The notes under the pieces were generated by a model. It was not told the DNA's origin. It searched no databases and saw only the letters and a program-made list of their open reading frames with translations. 64,000 nucleotides of DNA from Streptomyces canus (GTDB lineage Bacteria; Actinomycetota; Actinomycetes; Streptomycetales; Streptomycetaceae): assembly GCF_041435015.1 (NCBI RefSeq), contig NZ_CP107989.1, positions 9,114,001 through 9,178,000 on the forward strand, given 5' to 3'. Within the stretch, counting starts at the first letter, position 1. Every line of letters begins with the position of its first letter. The translations under genes and the position numbers were made by a program. Below are positions 26,357-36,335 of this stretch, one piece after another.

Positions 26357-28597
26357 TCAGGCGGCTCGGAACGACCGCAGCCGCAGTGAGTTGCCGACCA
26401 CGAACACCGACGAGAACGCCATCGCCGCCCCCGCGAGCATCGGGTTGAGCAGTCCGGCCGCCGCCAGCGGCAGGGCGGCCACGTTGTAGGCGAAGGCCCA
26501 GAAGAGGTTGGACCGGATCGTCCCCAGGGTGCGGCGGGCGAGGCGGATGGCGTCCGCCGCTGCCCTCAGGTCGCCCCGGACGAGGGTCAGATCGCCCGCC
26601 TCGATCGCGGCGTCCGTGCCGGTGCCCATCGCCAGGCCCAGGTCGGCCTGCGCCAGCGCGGCCGCGTCGTTGACGCCGTCACCGACCATCGCGACCGAAC
26701 GGCCCTCTGCCTGAAGCCGCTTGACGACGTCGACCTTGTCCTGGGGCAGTACCTCGGCGATCACGTGCTCCGGCTCGATGCCGATTTCTCGGGCCACGGA
26801 CTCGGCCACGGCCCGGTTGTCACCGGTCAGCAGGACCGGCCTGAGGCCGAGCGCGCGCAGGCGGACGATCGCCTCACGGCTGGTGTCCTTGACCGCGTCG
26901 GCGACTTCGAGCACGGCCCGCGCCTCGCCGTCCCAGGCGACCGCGATCGCCGTACGACCGAGGGCTTCCGCCTCCGACTTGACCCGTCGGAGCTCCTCGG
27001 GCAGCTCCAGGGACCAGTCGGCGAGCAGGCGCTCACGGCCGACGAGCACGGCATGACCGTCGACGATGCCCTGCACCCCGAGCCCCGGCACGTTCGCGAA
27101 GTCCTCCGGTGCGGGGAGAGCGCCCAGCTTCTCCCTCGCCCCGTCGGCGACCGCGCGGGCGACCGGGTGCTCCGAGGCGTGCTCCAAAGCGCCCGCCAGC
27201 CGCAGGACTTCGGCCTCTTCGGTGCCGTCCGCCGGGTGCACGGCCAGCAGGGTCATCCGGCCCGTGGTGACGGTGCCTGTCTTGTCCAGGACGACGGTGT
27301 CGACCTTGCGGGTGGACTCCAGGACCTCAGGGCCCTTGATGAGGATGCCGAGTTGGGCGCCGCGCCCGGTCCCGACCAGCAGAGCGGTCGGCGTGGCGAG
27401 CCCGAGGGCGCACGGGCAGGCGATGATCAGTACGGCGACGGCTGCGGTGAACGCGGCGGCCGTACCGGCGCCGTTGCCGAGCCAGAATCCCAGGGTGCCG
27501 AGGGCCAGCGCGATGACGACCGGCACGAACACCGCGGAGATCCGGTCCGCGAGTCGCTGAGCGGCCGCCTTGCCGTTCTGGGCGTCCTCGACCAGCTTGG
27601 CCATCCTGGCCAGTTGGGTGTCCGAGCCGACCCGGGTCGCCTCGACGACGAGCCGTCCGCCCGCGTTGAGGGTGGCGCCGGTGACGGCATCTCCGGGGGT
27701 GACCTCCACCGGCACGGACTCACCGGTGAGCATCGAGGCGTCCACGGCGGAGGAGCCCTCGACGACGGTCCCGTCGGTCGCGATCTTCTCGCCGGGACGG
27801 ACGAGGAAGCGATCGCCGACCTTCAACTCCGCGATCGAGACGGTCTGTTCGTGCCCGCCCGGGTGCAGCACGGTGACGTCCTTCGCGCCCAGTTCCAGCA
27901 GCGCCTTCAGGGCCGCACCCGCCTTGCGCTTGGAGCGGGCCTCGAAGTACCGCCCGGCCAGGATGAACGCGGTGACCCCGGCCGCGGCCTCCAGATACAG
28001 GTTCCCGGAGCCGTCGCCGCGGGCGATCGTCAGCTCGAAGGGGTGCTTCATACCCGGCGTGCCCGCGGTCCCGAGGAACAGAGCCCACAGGGACCAGCCG
28101 AAGGCGGCCGTCGTGCCGACCGAGATCAGCGTGTCCATGGTGGCCGCGCCGTGCCGGGCATTGGTGAACGCCGCCTTGTGGAAGGGCCATCCGGCGTACG
28201 TCACCACGGGCGCCGCCAACGTCAGGGACAGCCACTGCCAGTACGCGAACTGCAGCGCCGGGATCATCGCCATCGCGACGACGGGCACCGCCAGCAGCAC
28301 GGCGGTCACCAACCGCTCGCGCAGGGAACGCAGTTCGTCGGGCTCTTCCTCGCCGGGTGCGGACGGCTCGGGTGGTGCCGGTTCCCGGGCCGAGTACCCG
28401 GTGTTCTCGACGGTCGCTATCAGGTCCTGGACGGAGACACCCGCGGCGTGGGTGACCTTGGCCTTCTCGGTGGCGTAGTTGACGGTGGCGCTGACCCCGT
28501 CCATCCGGTTGAGCTTCTTCTCGATGCGCGCCGCGCACGAGGCGCAGGTCATGCCGCCGATGGCCAGCTCGGTCTCGGCTGCTGCGGTGGTGGTCAT
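26357..28597 (-). CDS. copA: Copper-exporting P1B-type ATPase
   Basis: A 746-residue heavy-metal P-type ATPase. The N-terminal metal-binding domain has GMTCASC (residues 15-21). The membrane channel motif is [12 protein letters not shown] near residue 392, the phosphorylation site is DKTGTVT near residue 436, and the hinge is GDGVND near residue 636. CPC with MTCASC fits Cu(I) export. It is divergent from a His-rich exported protein, with two CsoR-like palindromes between them, so copper-inducible derepression is expected. No copZ-type chaperone gene is next to it. Confidence 0.95.
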   Translation of the reverse strand: MTTTAAAETELAIGGMTCASCAARIEKKLNRMDGVSATVNYATEKAKVTHAAGVSVQDLIATVENTGYSAREPAPPEPSAPGEEEPDELRSLRERLVTAVLLAVPVVAMAMIPALQFAYWQWLSLTLAAPVVTYAGWPFHKAAFTNARHGAATMDTLISVGTTAAFGWSLWALFLGTAGTPGMKHPFELTIARGDGSGNLYLEAAAGVTAFILAGRYFEARSKRKAGAALKALLELGAKDVTVLHPGGHEQTVSIAELKVGDRFLVRPGEKIATDGTVVEGSSAVDASMLTGESVPVEVTPGDAVTGATLNAGGRLVVEATRVGSDTQLARMAKLVEDAQNGKAAAQRLADRISAVFVPVVIALALGTLGFWLGNGAGTAAAFTAAVAVLIIACPCALGLATPTALLVGTGRGAQLGILIKGPEVLESTRKVDTVVLDKTGTVTTGRMTLLAVHPADGTEEAEVLRLAGALEHASEHPVARAVADGAREKLGALPAPEDFANVPGLGVQGIVDGHAVLVGRERLLADWSLELPEELRRVKSEAEALGRTAIAVAWDGEARAVLEVADAVKDTSREAIVRLRALGLRPVLLTGDNRAVAESVAREIGIEPEHVIAEVLPQDKVDVVKRLQAEGRSVAMVGDGVNDAAALAQADLGLAMGTGTDAAIEAGDLTLVRGDLRAAADAIRLARRTLGTIRSNLFWAFAYNVAALPLAAAGLLNPMLAGAAMAFSSVFVVGNSLRLRSFRAA

Positions 28598-28647
28598 GAT
28601 TGCTCCTCGTGGATACGGGGCGGGGGTATGGTGGCTTGCGATTCCTG

Positions 28648-28667
28648 TATACCCCCCATGGGTATCT
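28648..28667. promoter_or_regulatory. CsoR-like operator 1
   Basis: TATACCCCCCATGGGTATC shows TACCC...GGGTA dyad symmetry around a C/G-rich centre, the form of CsoR operators in actinobacteria. It lies about 50 bases upstream of the copA start. Confidence 0.75.
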
Positions 28668-28695
28668 GAGGCAAGCCGCTTGAACGGGTTGACTT

Positions 28696-28715
28696 GATAC
28701 CCCCCAGGGGTATGG
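28696..28715. promoter_or_regulatory. CsoR-like operator 2
   Basis: GATACCCCCCAGGGGTATGG repeats the ATACCCC...GGGGTAT dyad of operator 1. It is 44 bases upstream of the His-rich exported protein. Two sites in one divergent region imply coordinate copper control of both genes. Confidence 0.8.
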
Positions 28716-28758
28716 TGAAGTGCATCGAGAGTCGCATACCGACCCGGAGGAGCCGGCC

Positions 28759-29712
28759 ATGCACGCTGGACTGAGGATCACCGCGTTCGCCGCCGCACTG
28801 GCCGCGACGTTCGGTACCGCCTATGGCGTGGGCCAGGGCGTCGGCCCCGTGACCGGGGACGAGACGCCCGCCCGCCACGACGCACACAAGGGAGACAGCG
28901 AGTCAGGGCATTCGGGTCATGAGTCGCCCCCGGCCGGCGGACTCCAGATCTCCGAGAACGGCTACACCCTCGACCTGCGGACCCCTCGTCTCGCGGCCGG
29001 ACGCACCGCCGACCTCCGCTTCACCATCCGGGGCGAGGACGGCCGCGCGGTCACCGCCTTCCGCCGGGAGCACGACAAGGAACTCCACCTCATCGTCGCC
29101 TCACGGGACCTGAACACCTACCGCCATCTGCATCCCACCCGGGCCGCCGACGGCACCTGGAGCATCCCCGTGTCCCTGCCCCGCGCGGGCGGCTACCGGG
29201 TCTTCGCCGACTTCACCCCCGAGAAGAAGGGCGCCGAGAACCTCACCCTCGGCGCGGATCTGGCCGTGTCGGGCACCTACGCCCCGCAGAACCTGCCGGC
29301 GCCGGACACCACCACCGCGACCGAGGGCTACGACGTGAAGCTGGGTGGAGCCCTGCGCCCCGGTGCCGCCCGCGAGCTGAAGCTGACGGTCTCCCGCAAC
29401 GGCAGGCCCGTCACCGATCTCCAGCCCTATCTCGGCGCCTACGGCCACCTGGTCGCCCTGCGCTCCGGCGACCTCGCCTACCTCCACGTCCACCCGGGCG
29501 GCGAACCCGGCGACGGCTCCACCCAGCCCGGCCCGGACATCTCCTTCACGGCCACGGCGCCCAGCAGCGGCACCTACCGGCTCTTCCTCGACTTCAAGCA
29601 CGAGGGCAAGGTGCACACCGCCGCGTTCACGGTCCGGGCGGGCGCGGCGGTGACAGGGGAAGAGGCCTCCGAAGAGGCCCCCCATGAGTCGTCGGGCGAG
29701 CACGGCCACTGA
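28759..29712 (+). CDS. Exported His-rich copper-associated protein
   Basis: A 317-residue protein with a hydrophobic N-terminal signal segment (residues 3-25), then a His-rich linker ([16 protein letters not shown]) and beta-sandwich domains containing [18 protein letters not shown] and AYLHVHPGG, and a terminal SSGEHGH. The clustered His residues suggest periplasmic or surface binding of copper. ATG 28759 follows GGAGGAG. It is divergent from copA, and the two CsoR-like boxes make it a likely member of the copper regulon. Uncharacterised proteins of this type are common next to copper ATPases. Confidence 0.8.
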   Translation: MHAGLRITAFAAALAATFGTAYGVGQGVGPVTGDETPARHDAHKGDSESGHSGHESPPAGGLQISENGYTLDLRTPRLAAGRTADLRFTIRGEDGRAVTAFRREHDKELHLIVASRDLNTYRHLHPTRAADGTWSIPVSLPRAGGYRVFADFTPEKKGAENLTLGADLAVSGTYAPQNLPAPDTTTATEGYDVKLGGALRPGAARELKLTVSRNGRPVTDLQPYLGAYGHLVALRSGDLAYLHVHPGGEPGDGSTQPGPDISFTATAPSSGTYRLFLDFKHEGKVHTAAFTVRAGAAVTGEEASEEAPHESSGEHGH

Positions 29713-29738
29713 TCTCAGGTACGAGCCCGCCCCGTGCC

Positions 29739-30617
29739 CTACCGCCCGATGAGGGCCCCGGCGCCCCCGACCCGGACACGGGGGTCGCCCGCGCGCAGGG
29801 TCACCGTGAGTTCGCCGGGGCGGCCCAGGTCCTCGCCCTGGTGCAGGGTGAGGACAGCGTCCTCCGGGACCAGGCCGAGGTCACGGGCGTACGCACCGAA
29901 CGCGGCGGCCGCGGCGCCGGTCGCGGGGTCCTCGACCACGCCGCCGACCGGGAAGGGGTCACGGGCGTGGAACACGGTGGCCGACTCCCGCCACACCAAC
30001 TGGACGGTGGTCAGGTCCAGTCGGTGCATCAGGGTTTCGAGACGCGGGAAGTCGTACGCCAGGTTCGCGAGGCGTGCGCGCGTCGCCGCCGCGAGGACGA
30101 GGTGGCGGGCGCCGGCGAACGCGATCCGGGGCGGAAACGCCGGGTCGAGATCGGTGGCGGGCCAGTCGAGCGCGGCGAGTGCCTCCGTGAGGTCGGCCTC
30201 GGCGACCTCCTCGACGTGCGGTGCGACGCTGGTGAGCGTGGCCCTGACCGTCCCGTCCTCCTCGGCCACCGACACGGGCACGGTGCCGGCGGGCGTGGCG
30301 AACACCAGCTCCCCCGGGCCGATCCGCTCGGCCAGCGCGACGGCGGTCGCGACGGTGGCGTGCCCGCAGAACGGCACCTCGGCCTTGGGGCTGAAGTAAC
30401 GGATGGTGAAGGTCCGTCCCTCCGGCCCTTCGAGGCCCTCCGGGGGTGCGGTCAGGAACGCCGACTCCGAGTATCCGAGCTCGGCGGCGATGGCCAGCAT
30501 GTCGTCGTCGTCCAGGGCGGTGGCGTCCAGGACGACGCCGGCGGGGTTGCCGCCCTCGGGAGTGCTGGAGAAGGCGGTGTATCGCAGGACCTCGGGCCGC
30601 GGCGCGTTCGTCGTCAT
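29739..30617 (-). CDS. PhzF-family isomerase/epimerase-like protein
   Basis: A 292-residue protein with the duplicated PhzF fold. The N-terminal half has FSSTPEGGNPAGVVLD and GYSESAFL, the latter containing the family's catalytic Glu, and FCGHATVATAVALAE begins the strand-helix repeat. The C-terminal half has VEDPATGAAAAAFGAY. No phenazine genes are nearby, so a generic isomerase activity is more likely than phenazine synthesis. The substrate is unknown. Confidence 0.9.
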   Translation of the reverse strand: MTTNAPRPEVLRYTAFSSTPEGGNPAGVVLDATALDDDDMLAIAAELGYSESAFLTAPPEGLEGPEGRTFTIRYFSPKAEVPFCGHATVATAVALAERIGPGELVFATPAGTVPVSVAEEDGTVRATLTSVAPHVEEVAEADLTEALAALDWPATDLDPAFPPRIAFAGARHLVLAAATRARLANLAYDFPRLETLMHRLDLTTVQLVWRESATVFHARDPFPVGGVVEDPATGAAAAAFGAYARDLGLVPEDAVLTLHQGEDLGRPGELTVTLRAGDPRVRVGGAGALIGR

Positions 30618-30653
30618 GCCGGCTGCAACGTGGGACCGGACGACGGCTATTCC

Positions 30654-32474
30654 TCAGCCGAGGGCCCGGTCCAGGTTGAAGGCCGCGCTGATGAGGGCGA
30701 GATGGGTGAACGCCTGCGGGAAGTTGCCCTGTTGCTCGCCGGTGTTGCTGATCTCCTCGGCGTACAGGCCCAGATGGTTGGCGTAGGTGAGCATCTTCTC
30801 GAAGGCCAGCCGCGCTTCGTCGATCCGACCGGCGTGCACCATCGCCTCGACGTACCAGAACGAGCAGATGGAGAAGGTGCCCTCGTCCCCGCGCAGTCCG
30901 TCGGGGCTCGCTGTCGGGTCGTAGCGGTAGACGAGGGAGTCCGACACCAGTTCCTCGGTCAGGGCGTCCAGCGTGGACAGCCACTTCGGGTCGGTCGGCG
31001 CGATGAACTTGGTCAGCGGCATCATCAGTACGGCCGCGTCGAGCACGTCGCCGTCCTCGTGCTGGACGAACGCCTGCCGGGTCTCCGACCAGCCGCGTTT
31101 CATGATTCGCCGGTAGATCGTGTCGCGGCATTCCCGCCAGCGGTTCAGGTCGGCGGGCAGCCCGCGCCGGTTGGCCATGCGGATCGCCCGCTCGATCGCC
31201 ACCCAGCACATCAGCCGCGAGTACAGGAAGTTCTTGCGGCCGCCGCGGGTCTCCCAGATCCCCTCGTCGGGCTGGTCCCAGTTCTCGCACACCCAGTCCA
31301 CCAGCGTGCTCACGTCGTCCCACTGGCCGCTGGAGATGGGCTTGGCCCACTTGTCGTAGAGGTAGATCGAGTCGATCAGAGCGCCGTAGATGTCGAGTTG
31401 GAGCTGGTCGGCGGCGGCGTTGCCGACCCGGACCGGTGCGGAGCCCTGATGCCCTTCCAGATGGCCGAGTTCACGCTCCGTCAGATCGGTACGGCCGTCG
31501 ATGCCGTACATGATCTGGAGCGGCCCCGAGTGGCCGTGGCCGTCCGGGCTGACGTGCCGGATGAGGAAGTCCATGAACGCCTCGGCCTCGCTGGTGAAGC
31601 CGAGCCGCAGCAGCGCGTACACGCAGAAGGCGGCGTCACGCACCCATACGTACCGGTAGTCCCAGTTGCGCTCGCCGCCGAGCTGTTCGGGCAGGCTCGT
31701 CGTCGGCGCGGCCACGATGGCGCCGGTGGGCGCGTAGGTGAGCAGCTTGAGGGTGAGGGCGGAGCGGTGCACCATCTCCCGCCAGCGGCCCCGGTACTTG
31801 GAGGCGGACAGCCAGTGCCGCCAGTAGGCGACCGTGCTGTTGAACTGCTCCTCGGCCTCGGTGTGCGCACACCGGCGCGGGGTCACCTCGCCGCCGACCT
31901 GGTCCAGTGCGAACACCGCCGACTCGCCCTCGGAGAGCTTGAAGTCGGCGTGTACGTCCGGGCCTTCGGTCTCCAGCGGGACGGTCGCGGTCAGGCCCAG
32001 CGACAGCTTGGGGGACTCGAAGACCGCGACGTCCCCGACCATGCGGAGGGTGTGCGGCTGGGCGCCGTAGTCGAAACGCGGCGCCACGCGGGTCCGGAAC
32101 GGAATCGAGCCGCGCACGCACACCACCCGCCGGATCAGCCGGTGCCGCTCGGTCTCCACCATGTCACCGTCGACCGGCATGAAGTCCTGGACCTCACCCA
32201 CGCCGTCCTCGGTGTAGAACCGGGTGATCAGAACGTTGGTGTCGGGAAAGTAGAACTGCTTGGTCCGGGCCGGCACGGTCGCCGCGAGCTCGAAGCAGCC
32301 GCCGCGCTCCGCGTCCAGGATCGACGCGAAGACGCTCGGCGCGTCGAAGGACGGGCAGCAGTACCAGTCGATGGTGCCGTCGGTCCCGACCAGTGCCACG
32401 CTGCGCAGATCGCCGATCAGACCGTGCTCGGCGATCGGCAGGTAGCCCGTGTGATCCCTGGGTGATCCGCTCAT
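30654..32474 (-). CDS. GH15-family hydrolase (trehalase/glucoamylase-like)
   Basis: A 606-residue protein. The N-terminal beta-sandwich starts YLPIAEHGLIGDLRSVALV with DGTIDWYCCPSFDAPSVFA, and the (alpha/alpha)6 barrel contains NWDYRYVWVRDAAFCVYAL with the catalytic-side Arg-Asp. Both are standard for bacterial GH15 proteins, several of which are trehalases. There is no signal peptide, so it is cytoplasmic. The gene ends 36 bp upstream of PhzF on the same strand; the two may share a transcript. Confidence 0.9.
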   Translation of the reverse strand: MSGSPRDHTGYLPIAEHGLIGDLRSVALVGTDGTIDWYCCPSFDAPSVFASILDAERGGCFELAATVPARTKQFYFPDTNVLITRFYTEDGVGEVQDFMPVDGDMVETERHRLIRRVVCVRGSIPFRTRVAPRFDYGAQPHTLRMVGDVAVFESPKLSLGLTATVPLETEGPDVHADFKLSEGESAVFALDQVGGEVTPRRCAHTEAEEQFNSTVAYWRHWLSASKYRGRWREMVHRSALTLKLLTYAPTGAIVAAPTTSLPEQLGGERNWDYRYVWVRDAAFCVYALLRLGFTSEAEAFMDFLIRHVSPDGHGHSGPLQIMYGIDGRTDLTERELGHLEGHQGSAPVRVGNAAADQLQLDIYGALIDSIYLYDKWAKPISSGQWDDVSTLVDWVCENWDQPDEGIWETRGGRKNFLYSRLMCWVAIERAIRMANRRGLPADLNRWRECRDTIYRRIMKRGWSETRQAFVQHEDGDVLDAAVLMMPLTKFIAPTDPKWLSTLDALTEELVSDSLVYRYDPTASPDGLRGDEGTFSICSFWYVEAMVHAGRIDEARLAFEKMLTYANHLGLYAEEISNTGEQQGNFPQAFTHLALISAAFNLDRALG

Positions 32475-32570
32475 CGCAGCCTCCTGCGGATCAGCCTATG
32501 CAGGATCGCCCGCGGGTGTCACGAAAACAGTCAGGGGACCGCAGGGCGCACCGCTCCTGCCCGCGTATGC

Positions 32571-32614
32571 TTGATTGTGCTCGAATAATGGCTATATCTT
32601 GCAAGAGCAATCAA
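32571..32614 (+). promoter_or_regulatory. Promoter with flanking inverted repeat (TTGATTG ... CAATCAA)
   Basis: TTGATT (32571-32576) and TATATC (32593-32598), 16 bases apart, make a plausible sigma-70-type promoter for the SIS-domain gene. TTGATTG (32571-32577) is matched by CAATCAA (32608-32614), with GCTC/GAGC extending the dyad inside it. A regulator binding these half-sites would cover the -35 and the start region. A DeoR/AgaR-type repressor is a candidate given the gene content. Confidence 0.6.
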
Positions 32615-32633
32615 AGTGACAGAGGGGTACGGC

Positions 32634-33518
32634 ATGACTCATGTCGAGGACGAGCTGACCAGCCAGCCCGAGTGCTGGACCCGGGCGGCGGCGGAGGCCG
32701 CGGGCCACGCCCACGCGCTTCCGGCGGCCGGGGAGCGGGTCGCGATCGTCGGATGCGGCACGTCGTACTTCATGGCGCAGGCCGTGGCGGCGCTGCGGGA
32801 GGGCTCGGGCCAGGGCGAGACCGACGCCTTCGCCGCCTCGGAGTTCCCGCAGGCCCGTTCGTACGACCGTGTCGTCGCCCTCACCCGCTCCGGCACGACG
32901 ACCGAAGTCCTCGACCTGCTCGGGCAGCTGAAGGGGCGCACCCGCACGACCGCCCTCACCGCCGACCCCGCCACCCCCGTCATGGCCGCCGCCGACGAGG
33001 TCGTCGTCCTCGACTTCGCCGACGAACGCTCGGTCGTCCAGACGAGGTTCGCGACCACCGCCCTCACGCTGCTCCGCGCCCACCTGGGCCTGCACACCGA
33101 CGCCGTCGTCGCCGACGCCCGCACCGCACTCACGACTGCCTTGCCCGAAGGCCTCGTCGCATGCTCGCAGTTCACCTTCCTCGGCCGGGGCTGGACGGTG
33201 GGGCTGGCCAACGAGGCAGGGCTGAAGATGCGCGAGGCATCCCTCGCCTGGACCGAGGCCTACCCGGCGATGGAGTACCGGCACGGCCCCATCAGCATCA
33301 CCACCCAGGGCACCGCCACCTGGATGCTCGGCGCGGCCCCCGAGGGGCTGGCCGAACAGGTCCGGGAGACCGGCGGACTGTGGGTGCCGGGCACCCTCGA
33401 CCCCCTCGCCGAACTGGTCCGAGTACAGCGCCTCGCGGTCGCCGTCGCCGGGGCCCGCGGCCTCGACCCGGACCAGCCCCGCCACCTCACCCGCTCGGTG
33501 ATCCTCGCCCGCCCCTAG
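32634..33518 (+). CDS. SIS-domain sugar-phosphate isomerase-like protein (AgaS/GlmS-isomerase type)
   Basis: A 294-residue protein with two SIS halves. The first starts VAIVGCGTSYFMAQAV (residues 36-51) and has LTRSGTTTEVLDLL, the phosphosugar-binding Ser/Thr loop; the second has FLGRGWTVGLANEAGLKMREA and EYRHGP, as in GlmS and AgaS isomerase domains. There is no amidotransferase domain, so it should work as a ketohexose/aminosugar-phosphate isomerase or deaminase. ATG 32634 follows GAGGGG. It is 8 bp from a class II aldolase gene, giving an AgaS/KbaY-like pairing for amino-sugar or tagatose breakdown. Confidence 0.85.
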   Translation: MTHVEDELTSQPECWTRAAAEAAGHAHALPAAGERVAIVGCGTSYFMAQAVAALREGSGQGETDAFAASEFPQARSYDRVVALTRSGTTTEVLDLLGQLKGRTRTTALTADPATPVMAAADEVVVLDFADERSVVQTRFATTALTLLRAHLGLHTDAVVADARTALTTALPEGLVACSQFTFLGRGWTVGLANEAGLKMREASLAWTEAYPAMEYRHGPISITTQGTATWMLGAAPEGLAEQVRETGGLWVPGTLDPLAELVRVQRLAVAVAGARGLDPDQPRHLTRSVILARP

Positions 33519-33526
33519 GAGACGTC

Positions 33527-34378
33527 GTGCCCCTGGTCACCACCCGCGAGCTCGTCCCCCGCGCCGCCGCCACCCGCTCCGCCGTCGCCGCCTTCAACAT
33601 CATCACCCTGGAACACGTCGAGGCCGTCATCGCCGGCGCCGAGTCCCTGGACGCGCCGGTCGTCCTCCAAGTCAGCGAGAACGCCGTCAAGTTCCGCCAC
33701 GGCCGTCTCCTCCCGCTCGCTCGCGCCGCCGTCGTCGCGGCCGAACGAGCCACCGTCCCCGTCGCGTTGCACCTCGACCACGTCCAGAGCGACGACCTGC
33801 TGCGCCAGGCGGCCGACGCCGGCTTCGGCTCCGTGATGTACGACGCGGCCCACCTGCCCTACGCCGAGAATCTCGCCGCCACCCGGGCTGCGGCCGACTG
33901 GGCGCACTCCCAAGGGCTGTGGATCGAGGCCGAGTTGGGGGAAGTGGGTGGGAAGCAGGGCCGACCCGCGCTGGACGCCCACGCCCCCGGCGCCCGCACC
34001 GACCCCGCCGAGGCCCGCGCCTTCGTCACCGACTCCGGCGTGGACGCCCTCGCCGTGGCCATCGGCAGCGCCCACGCGATGACCGAACGCACCGCCACCC
34101 TCGACCACGACCTGCTCAAACGCCTCACCACCACCCTGGACGTCCCCCTCGTCCTGCACGGCTCCTCCGGAGTCCGCGACGACGAACTCACCGCTGCCGT
34201 CGCGGGCGGCATCGCCAAGGTCAACGTCGGCACCGCGCTGAACATCGCGATGACCGGCGCGATCCGGGAGTTCCTGGCGGCTCACCCCGAGGCGGTGGAC
34301 TCCCGGGCCTACCTGAGTGTCGGGCGGGACGCCATGGCCGACGCGGCCCGGCGGATCATCCGGCTGCTCGGGCGGTGA
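33527..34378 (+). CDS. Class II fructose/tagatose-bisphosphate aldolase family protein
   Basis: A 283-residue metal-dependent aldolase. The active-site Asp and first zinc ligand are in VALHLDHVQSDD (near residues 80-85), and further ligands are in ELGEVGGKQG and LVLHGSSGV; KVNVGTALN binds the substrate phosphate. GTG 33527 follows TAGGAGAC, 8 bp after the SIS-domain gene. The size and the partner favour a KbaY/GatY-like tagatose-bisphosphate or related keto-sugar aldolase rather than the glycolytic enzyme. Its end overlaps the convergent methyltransferase by 23 bp. Confidence 0.88.
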   Translation: MPLVTTRELVPRAAATRSAVAAFNIITLEHVEAVIAGAESLDAPVVLQVSENAVKFRHGRLLPLARAAVVAAERATVPVALHLDHVQSDDLLRQAADAGFGSVMYDAAHLPYAENLAATRAAADWAHSQGLWIEAELGEVGGKQGRPALDAHAPGARTDPAEARAFVTDSGVDALAVAIGSAHAMTERTATLDHDLLKRLTTTLDVPLVLHGSSGVRDDELTAAVAGGIAKVNVGTALNIAMTGAIREFLAAHPEAVDSRAYLSVGRDAMADAARRIIRLLGR

Positions 34379-35132
34379 GGACGGGCTGGTAGAACCCACT
34401 GGAGGCCGGATCGTGCCACCGCACGTCGACGAAACCGGCCGCGGCCACGAACTCCGTCAGCTGTGAACGGGCCAGGGCCCAGGAGGTCGTACGGCGGACG
34501 CGGACGGCCCAGTCGTCCCCGTCGCCGGGCACGAGCTGGAAGTACTCCTGGTCGTAGCGCTCGCCGTCCTCGTGCCAGTGCCACAGCTGGAAGGTGATCA
34601 CCCGGCCGTCGGAGGTCTCGGAGACCTGCGGAGGCGGGGCCCCGGGCCTGGTATGGCGCATCTCGTCGTAGTCGCGAAGGGTGAGCACCAGCAGACCGCC
34701 GTCCCGCAGAACCCTGCGCATGCCCGCGAGCGCGGCCTCCAGGTCCCGGGCCGTCAGCAGATGCGCCAGCGAGTTGTCGGCGCAGACGACGACATCGAAG
34801 AAGGACGACACGAAAGGCAGCCGTCTCATGTCCGCGGCGGCGGTCGGCAACAGTGTCCCGCGGGCCGTGGCCTCCTGGGTGGCACGTGCGGCGGCCACCG
34901 GACTGAGGTCGCTGCCGACGACCCGGTGCCCCGCGAGGGCCAGTCCGATCGCCTGGGTCCCGATGCCGCACGAGCAGTCCAGGACGCGCTGCGGTCCCGG
35001 CCCCAGGTCCTTGCGCACGAGCGCCCCGAGCACGGCCGCCTGATGCGCCATGCTCACGTCCCAGTCCGCGAAGATCCGGTGGTAGTCCGGGGCCAGCGCG
35101 TCGTAGAAGGCCCGCACCGAGGGATCAGACAC
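34356..35132 (-). CDS. SAM-dependent methyltransferase (glycine/sarcosine-type fold)
   Basis: A 258-residue class I methyltransferase. Motif I is VLDCSCGIGTQAIGLA (residues 50-65) and motif II is VVGSDLSPVA. FFDVVVCADNSLAHLL is motif IV, and the C-terminal part has a Trp-rich FQLWHWHEDGERYDQEYF strand. The arrangement resembles small-molecule methyltransferases of the glycine N-methyltransferase group. It overlaps the upstream RsmC/RlmG-like gene by 8 bp and so is cotranscribed with it. Confidence 0.8.
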   Translation of the reverse strand: MSDPSVRAFYDALAPDYHRIFADWDVSMAHQAAVLGALVRKDLGPGPQRVLDCSCGIGTQAIGLALAGHRVVGSDLSPVAAARATQEATARGTLLPTAAADMRRLPFVSSFFDVVVCADNSLAHLLTARDLEAALAGMRRVLRDGGLLVLTLRDYDEMRHTRPGAPPPQVSETSDGRVITFQLWHWHEDGERYDQEYFQLVPGDGDDWAVRVRRTTSWALARSQLTEFVAAAGFVDVRWHDPASSGFYQPVLTARAAG

Positions 35133-36279
35133 CCGACTCCTTCACCGCCTTGAGCACCACGAACTTCGGCCCGCCGGCGACGAGTTCACTGTTGCCGAAC
35201 AGCTTCCGCAGCTTCACGTGATACCCGAGATGGCGGTTCCCGACAACCCACAGTGCGCCGCCGGGCCGTAGCGCCCTGCGCGCTCCGGTGAACATCCGCC
35301 AGGCCGTCGCGTCGGTCGTCGCCTGGTGGGAGTGGAAGGGCGGGTTGTTGAGGACGAGGTCGACGCTGCCCGCCGGGACGCCCGCCAGACCGTCCCCGAC
35401 CCGGAACTCCGCGTGCCCCGGCACGCCGTTCGCCTTGTACGTCCCCTCCGCCGAGGCCACCGCCTGGAAGGACTCGTCGACGAACAGCACCTCGGCCTCG
35501 GGGTTGGCCAGGGCCACCGCCGTACCGACCACGCCGTTGCCGCAGCCCAGGTCCACGATCCGCTGGGAGCCCCGGCTCTTCGGGAGGTGCTGGAGGAAGA
35601 ACCGGGTGCCGATGTCGAGCCGGTCCGCGCAGAAGACGCCCGCGTGATTGACGACGGCACGCCCGGAGGCGGCACCGATGCCGTCCGGGAGGGTGTAGCC
35701 GTACGGCCAGGGGTTGGCGGGCCGTGCGAGCGTCGGCTCCGGCGCGCAGAAGATGAGCCGGGCCTTCTTCTCGGCCAGCGAGGTGCGGGTCGGCCCGAGG
35801 ATCCGCTCGAACAGCTGGAGCGTCGAGGTGTGGATCTCCTTCACCATGCCGGTGCCGACGACGAGCGTGCCCTCGTGCACCGCGGGCGCCAGCCGCAGCA
35901 GCTGGTCCTCCAGCAGGGCCAGGCTCTTCGGCACCCGCACCAGCAGGACGTCGACGCGGCCGGGCGGTGGGTCCTGTGTGGTGAGCAGCCGGACGGTGCC
36001 GGGCTCGACGCCGGCGCGTTCGAGGTTGGCGCGGGTCGCCTCCTGGCTGAGGAAGGAGTCGGTGATCTGGACCGGCCGGTGCGCCGCCAGCGCGGTGACC
36101 AGCGCGCCCCAGCGGTCTCCGACCACCACGACCGCGCCGGACAGGGCCACGCCCTCCGCCGCGAGATGCCTCAGCAGATACTCGTCGGAGGCGTCCCAGG
36201 CACGCAGCCGGTCACGCGGGTCCTCGGGGAAACGGGTGAGCGCGAGCTCGCCCCAGGGGGTCGTCATACGGTCGTCCAT
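35125..36279 (-). CDS. RsmC/RlmG-type rRNA (guanine-N2) methyltransferase-like protein
   Basis: A 384-residue protein with the tandem architecture of RsmC/RlmG: a degenerate N-terminal methyltransferase-like domain (residues 1-190) and a C-terminal catalytic domain with IVDLGCGNGVVGTAVA (motif I, near residue 240) and the NPPFH motif near residue 310 that contacts the target base. The family methylates guanine N2 in ribosomal RNA. Which rRNA position is modified cannot be told. It heads a two-gene unit with the methyltransferase downstream. Confidence 0.85.
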   Translation of the reverse strand: MDDRMTTPWGELALTRFPEDPRDRLRAWDASDEYLLRHLAAEGVALSGAVVVVGDRWGALVTALAAHRPVQITDSFLSQEATRANLERAGVEPGTVRLLTTQDPPPGRVDVLLVRVPKSLALLEDQLLRLAPAVHEGTLVVGTGMVKEIHTSTLQLFERILGPTRTSLAEKKARLIFCAPEPTLARPANPWPYGYTLPDGIGAASGRAVVNHAGVFCADRLDIGTRFFLQHLPKSRGSQRIVDLGCGNGVVGTAVALANPEAEVLFVDESFQAVASAEGTYKANGVPGHAEFRVGDGLAGVPAGSVDLVLNNPPFHSHQATTDATAWRMFTGARRALRPGGALWVVGNRHLGYHVKLRKLFGNSELVAGGPKFVVLKAVKESGV

Positions 36280-36335
36280 CGTGCGTCCAGGCTATCGGAG
36301 TCGCAGCTCAGGCCCGCTCGGGCAGGATGGAACCC

